From contig CAAGQE010000239.1 of assembly GCA_900772035.1 (NCBI GenBank), positions 1-8,321 of the forward strand: DNA of 8,321 nucleotides. The letters are read 5' to 3'. Made by a program: the position numbers and the translations under genes. The notes below the pieces were generated by a model. The model made no database searches. It was not told where the DNA came from and was given only the letters and a program-made list of their open reading frames with translations. Below are positions 6,341 through 8,321 of the stretch, piece by piece; positions within the stretch are counted from its first letter, which is position 1, and every line of letters begins with the position of its first letter. The stretch is from Candidatus Gastranaerophilales bacterium. GTDB lineage: Bacteria; Cyanobacteriota; Vampirovibrionia; Gastranaerophilales; Gastranaerophilaceae.

Positions 6341-6975
6341 TTTTTGTCGACGGAATATGTTTTGTGGCTGAAATATTCTATTCTGTTTAAAGGCCAAATT
6401 CTCATTTTTGCACGACCGATAAATCTGTCTTGCGGCAAAAGTCCCCAATAACGTCCGTCTTGAGAGTTTCCTCTGTTATCTCCAAGCATAAGGTATTGTT
6501 TTTCCGGAATAACTTCAGGTCCGCAGAACATACCTTCTTCACATTCGGGGTATGCGCTTTTTACGTAATCTTCTTCTAAAACTTTGTCATTTATATAAAC
6601 GTGGTAATCGCCGTTTTTGTCGGGCTTAATTTCGTATTTGTCACCCGGAACTCCGACTACACGTTTTACGAAAGCGATATCGTTGCATCCGAATCCGATA
6701 AGTCTTTTGAATACTGACCAAGCGTCATATTTTAATTCTGTTGACGGCGGGTAGAAAATCATAATATCGCCGCGTTTCGGGGTATCGTAAAATCTTGTCA
6801 GTCTTTCGACGAAAATTCTGTCTTTGATGTGCAATGTCGGATACATTGACAATGAAGGAATCCATCTGATTTCGCCCAAGAAAAATCTTATAATTATTAC
6901 GGCTATAACTACGAAAAATACTGTGTCCCAACATTCTTTAGCAAAAGCCTTTAATTTTTCTTTGTCAAAATTCAT
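6337..6975 (-). CDS. lepB: Signal peptidase I
   Basis: Membrane-anchored serine protease that removes signal peptides from secreted proteins. The 212-residue protein starts with a short cytoplasmic segment and one hydrophobic anchor (about 18-34), then the catalytic box IPSLSMYPTL with nucleophile S43, the basic-dyad box FVKRVVGVPGD with K104, and the conserved LGDNRGNSQDGRYWG (164-178) near the C terminus. All S26A boxes are present in order. A GTG at 7002 would add nine residues, but an AAAGGA centred 7 nt before the ATG at 6975 decides for the shorter protein. The gene starts 4 bp after the polyprenyl synthase stop, so the two are translationally coupled. Its stop codon overlaps the end of the convergent glycosyltransferase by 4 bp. 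No separate terminator fits there. Confidence 0.96.
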   Translation of the reverse strand: MNFDKEKLKAFAKECWDTVFFVVIAVIIIRFFLGEIRWIPSLSMYPTLHIKDRIFVERLTRFYDTPKRGDIMIFYPPSTELKYDAWSVFKRLIGFGCNDIAFVKRVVGVPGDKYEIKPDKNGDYHVYINDKVLEEDYVKSAYPECEEGMFCGPEVIPEKQYLMLGDNRGNSQDGRYWGLLPQDRFIGRAKMRIWPLNRIEYFSHKTYSVDKN

Positions 6976-6979
6976 AGAT

Positions 6980-7978
6980 TTATCCTTTTTTGAGCAATTC
7001 ACACAACTTTATTAATGCTCTTTTATACTGATTATCAGAAAAATCCTTTGTTAAATCAAGGACTTTGTTGATGTATTGTGAGCATAAATCTTCTGTTTCG
7101 CCTATGGCTGTTGAGTTTATAATCTTATCCGAGATTGTAACATTGATATTTTCGTCAGGATTTTTTTGATGATAAAAAATCACGGGTGCCGTATAAATAC
7201 CGTCTTTTATATCGTTATTTACGGGTTTTTCATTATTTTTTGAAGAAAAATTCATTAAATCATCGTGTATTTGGAATGCAATTCCGAAATTTTTGCCGAA
7301 ATTTTCTCCAAAATCGACGTATTCTTGTTGATTTTCTGCTAAAAAAGCGGATTTTAGACAGAATTTGAATAATTCTCCTGTCTTTTTTTCTGATTTTTCA
7401 AGGTATTTTTCGATTGACGGAACTTTGTTTTTTTCAAGAGATTGTTCGATTTCACCGCTGCAAATGTTTGTTATTGAACTTGCAAAAAATTTTGTGATTT
7501 CGTTATTTTCTATGTCTGAGAGGATTTTAAGCGAAATTGACAGTAAAAAATCGCCCGAAATTACGGCAGTTTTATCTCCGAAAATTTTGTTGAAAGTCTC
7601 GTTTCCTCGCCGTTTTTCGCTATTATCTATAATGTCATCGTGAATTAAAGTCGCATTGTGAATTAATTCCGTAAAAGCACATATTTTTAATTGTTTTGGT
7701 GTTATTTCGTTGAAAACTGATTTTATCGCCAAAATTGTTATCGCAGAGCGAATTTTTTTTGAATTTGGAATAATGTAGTCTAAAAAATTTTTTGTTAAAC
7801 TGTTATTTTCGTTGCAAATGTAAGATTTTAACAGATTATCCACAACTTCTAAATCATTTTTTATTGGAGATATAATTGAATAATATTCTTTCAAACCTTT
7901 GTCTTTCTTTGATTTTGAATAATTATAACATATTTTAAAAATTTTTTGATTATCCGCTTGTAATTTTTTTTTGCTCAT
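6980..7978 (-). CDS. Trans-polyprenyl diphosphate synthase, probably long-chain
   Basis: Condenses isopentenyl diphosphate onto an allylic primer to make linear all-trans prenyl diphosphates. The 332-residue protein has the first aspartate motif DDIID (114-118) in TLIHDDIID, then RRG (123-125), GDFLL (142-146), KTGELF (199-204) and the second aspartate region HDDLMNF (238-244). Small residues Ala109 and Thr110 four to five positions before the first motif resemble octaprenyl and solanesyl synthases and suggest a long product. Deviations: the second motif is DDLMN with Asn as third acid, and the usual GGKRxRP near the N terminus is PNSKKIRSA (71-79). The longer frame starting at 8080 translates the antisense of tRNA-Gly and is not credible. 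The ATG at 7978 is the first Met after it, but has no Shine-Dalgarno. About 30 lysine-rich residues precede the recognisable fold. It is the first gene of a pair with lepB. Confidence 0.88.
   Translation of the reverse strand: MSKKKLQADNQKIFKICYNYSKSKKDKGLKEYYSIISPIKNDLEVVDNLLKSYICNENNSLTKNFLDYIIPNSKKIRSAITILAIKSVFNEITPKQLKICAFTELIHNATLIHDDIIDNSEKRRGNETFNKIFGDKTAVISGDFLLSISLKILSDIENNEITKFFASSITNICSGEIEQSLEKNKVPSIEKYLEKSEKKTGELFKFCLKSAFLAENQQEYVDFGENFGKNFGIAFQIHDDLMNFSSKNNEKPVNNDIKDGIYTAPVIFYHQKNPDENINVTISDKIINSTAIGETEDLCSQYINKVLDLTKDFSDNQYKRALIKLCELLKKG
6983..6988 (-). promoter_or_regulatory. Ribosome-binding site fixing the lepB start
   Basis: AAAGGA on the minus strand, inside the last codons of the polyprenyl synthase, is 7 nt from the ATG at 6975. 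It lies between the upstream GTG and this ATG, so it can only serve the ATG. Confidence 0.8.
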
Positions 7979-7985
7979 GTATAAT
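7958..7985 (+). promoter_or_regulatory. Predicted promoter of tRNA-Gly
   Basis: TTGTAA (7958-7963) and a perfect TATAAT (7980-7985) are separated by 16 bp, placing the start point near 7992, about 13 nt before the mature tRNA. The -10 box adjoins, and the spacer covers, the start codon of the divergent polyprenyl synthase, so the two genes share this stretch of DNA. Confidence 0.6.
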
Positions 7986-8004
7986 AAAAACACAACGCAA
8001 TATT

Positions 8005-8079
8005 GCGGGGGTAATTCAGTGGTAGAATGCCTCCTTGCCAAGGAGGATGTCGCGAGTTCGAGCCTCGTCTCCCGCTCCA
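8005..8079 (+). tRNA. tRNA-Gly, anticodon GCC
   Basis: A complete cloverleaf of 75 nt with encoded CCA. The acceptor stem pairs GCGGGGG (8005-8011) with CTCCCGC (8069-8075), with one G-U pair; the discriminator is U8076 and CCA is 8077-8079. The D-arm contains TTCAGTGGTAGAA. The anticodon stem CCTCC/GGAGG (8030-8034, 8042-8046) closes the loop TTGCCAA with anticodon GCC at 8037-8039. The T-arm is GCGAG, loop TTCGAGC, CTCGT (8052-8068). It reads GGC and GGU glycine codons. It has its own promoter and a strong terminator. Confidence 0.97.
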
Positions 8080-8082
8080 TTT

Positions 8083-8113
8083 AAAAAAAGAACCAATAAG
8101 GTTCTTTTTTTTT
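8083..8113 (+). terminator. Rho-independent terminator of tRNA-Gly
   Basis: A run of seven A, then GAACC (8090-8094), a 5-nt loop and GGTTC (8100-8104) followed by nine T. The A-run can pair with the T-run to extend the stem. It starts four bases after the CCA end. Confidence 0.9.
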
Positions 8114-8321
8114 GCGAAAGATTTTGAATAAATAAAAAAAACGAGGCTCGAATGACGACTTTAATTGAAAGCGCAGTCACTTACGTTCCCGCTGTCCCGC
8201 TCTGTTTAAAAAAGACCATTTAAGGTTCTTTTTTTTTGCGAAAAATTTTGAATAAATAAAAAAATGAGGCTCGAATGACGACCTTAATTGAAAGCGCAGT
8301 CACTTACGTTCCCGCTGTCCC
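8101..8321. repeat. Tandem direct repeat, 124-bp unit, downstream of tRNA-Gly
   Basis: Copy 1 is 8101-8224 and copy 2 starts at 8225 and is cut by the window end after 97 bases. Over those 97 bases the copies differ by three substitutions and one single-base length change in an A-run. Each unit begins in the GGTTC arm and T-run of the tRNA terminator, and carries GAGGCTCGAA (reverse complement of the tRNA T-arm), an AATTGAAAGCGCAGTCACTT block, and TCCCGCT, identical to the 3' acceptor end of the tRNA (8070-8076). Copy 1 has TCCCGCT twice in a row (8187-8193, 8195-8201). No protein-coding frame or second tRNA is visible from 8080 to the edge. The array probably continues outside. Confidence 0.93.
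8208..8237 (+). terminator. Second, degenerate copy of the tRNA terminator inside the repeat
   Basis: Six A, then GACC (8214-8217), a 6-nt loop and GGTTC (8224-8228) followed by nine T. Compared with the tRNA terminator one A is lost from the 5' arm, so the stem needs a bulge or a G-U pair, but the T-run is intact. It would back up the first terminator. Confidence 0.6.

Noticed and set aside
6333..6350. Bidirectional terminator between the glycosyltransferase and lepB
   Set aside because: The stem is only 5 bp and no T-run follows on either strand.
6976..7002. GTG start giving signal peptidase nine more residues
   Set aside because: The Shine-Dalgarno lies between this GTG and the ATG at 6975, so it serves only the ATG; the GTG would also sit inside the upstream gene without its own site.
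7892..7894. TTG as alternative start of the polyprenyl synthase, downstream of an extended -10 sequence
   Set aside because: The AAAGG before it is only one base away, too close to act as a Shine-Dalgarno; kept only as a possibility in the findings.
7979..8080. N-terminal 34-residue extension of the polyprenyl synthase (start at 8080, sequence RLELATSSLARRH...)
   Set aside because: It is the antisense translation of tRNA-Gly, a well-known annotation artefact; the tRNA has its own promoter and terminator on the other strand.
8114..8207. A second, decayed tRNA gene within the repeat, on either strand
   Set aside because: Only the T-arm-like 12-mer and short acceptor-like pieces are present; no anticodon stem or closed acceptor stem can be formed.
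8101..8321. CRISPR array
   Set aside because: The 124-bp units are nearly identical along their full length, with no short repeat plus unique spacer structure.
8070..8321. Integration (att) site of a mobile element in the tRNA-Gly 3' end
   Set aside because: The shared tRNA sequence is only 7-8 bp, much shorter than usual att cores, and no integrase is present in the window.

Overview
The window comes from an AT-rich bacterial chromosome using the standard code, and every gene in it looks like ordinary core genome. It carries a leftward housekeeping operon (sliding clamp dnaN, homoserine kinase thrB, phosphoglycerate kinase pgk), a radical SAM enzyme downstream of it, a rightward family 2 glycosyltransferase, and a second leftward pair (long-chain polyprenyl diphosphate synthase, then signal peptidase I lepB). 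A rightward tRNA-Gly(GCC) gene follows, with tandem repeats after it. The low GC, the poor Shine-Dalgarno use at several genes, and a cluster of 9-mers one base away from the cyanobacterial DnaA box upstream of dnaN would fit a non-photosynthetic gut cyanobacterium (Vampirovibrionia/Gastranaerophilales, 'Melainabacteria'). That placement is an inference made without any database search.

Layout. 11-1150: radical SAM protein whose cysteine-rich, SPASM-like domain sits before the radical SAM core rather than after it. 1171-1224: hairpin terminator of the dnaN operon, whose T-tract is a tetranucleotide repeat. 1236-4506: pgk, thrB and dnaN on the minus strand with gaps of 11 and 14 bp. 4507-4889: a 383-bp non-coding AT-rich region holding the dnaN promoter, a long inverted repeat, A/T-tract repeats and six copies of TTTTNTACA. 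I propose it as a candidate replication origin. 4890-5189: a 99-codon gene of unknown function, divergent from the glycosyltransferase (5240-6340) over 50 bp with overlapping promoters. The glycosyltransferase converges on lepB with a 4-bp overlap.

6337-7978: lepB and the polyprenyl synthase. Both have true starts downstream of the longest open frame. The long frame of the synthase would read antisense through the tRNA. 8005-8079: tRNA-Gly with its own promoter, which lies across the synthase start codon, and a strong terminator. 8101 to the window edge: two copies of a 124-bp direct repeat (the second cut off by the edge). They carry a copy of the tRNA terminator, the last bases of the tRNA acceptor strand, and a 12-bp reverse complement of the tRNA T-arm. 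This arrangement recalls the rtT repeats downstream of E. coli tyrT.

Functionally, dnaN supplies the replication clamp, pgk glycolytic ATP, thrB threonine precursor, lepB signal-peptide removal, and the polyprenyl synthase isoprenoid chains. No defence system, mobile element or biosynthetic cluster is visible. The most unusual parts are non-coding: the candidate origin and the tRNA-linked repeats.
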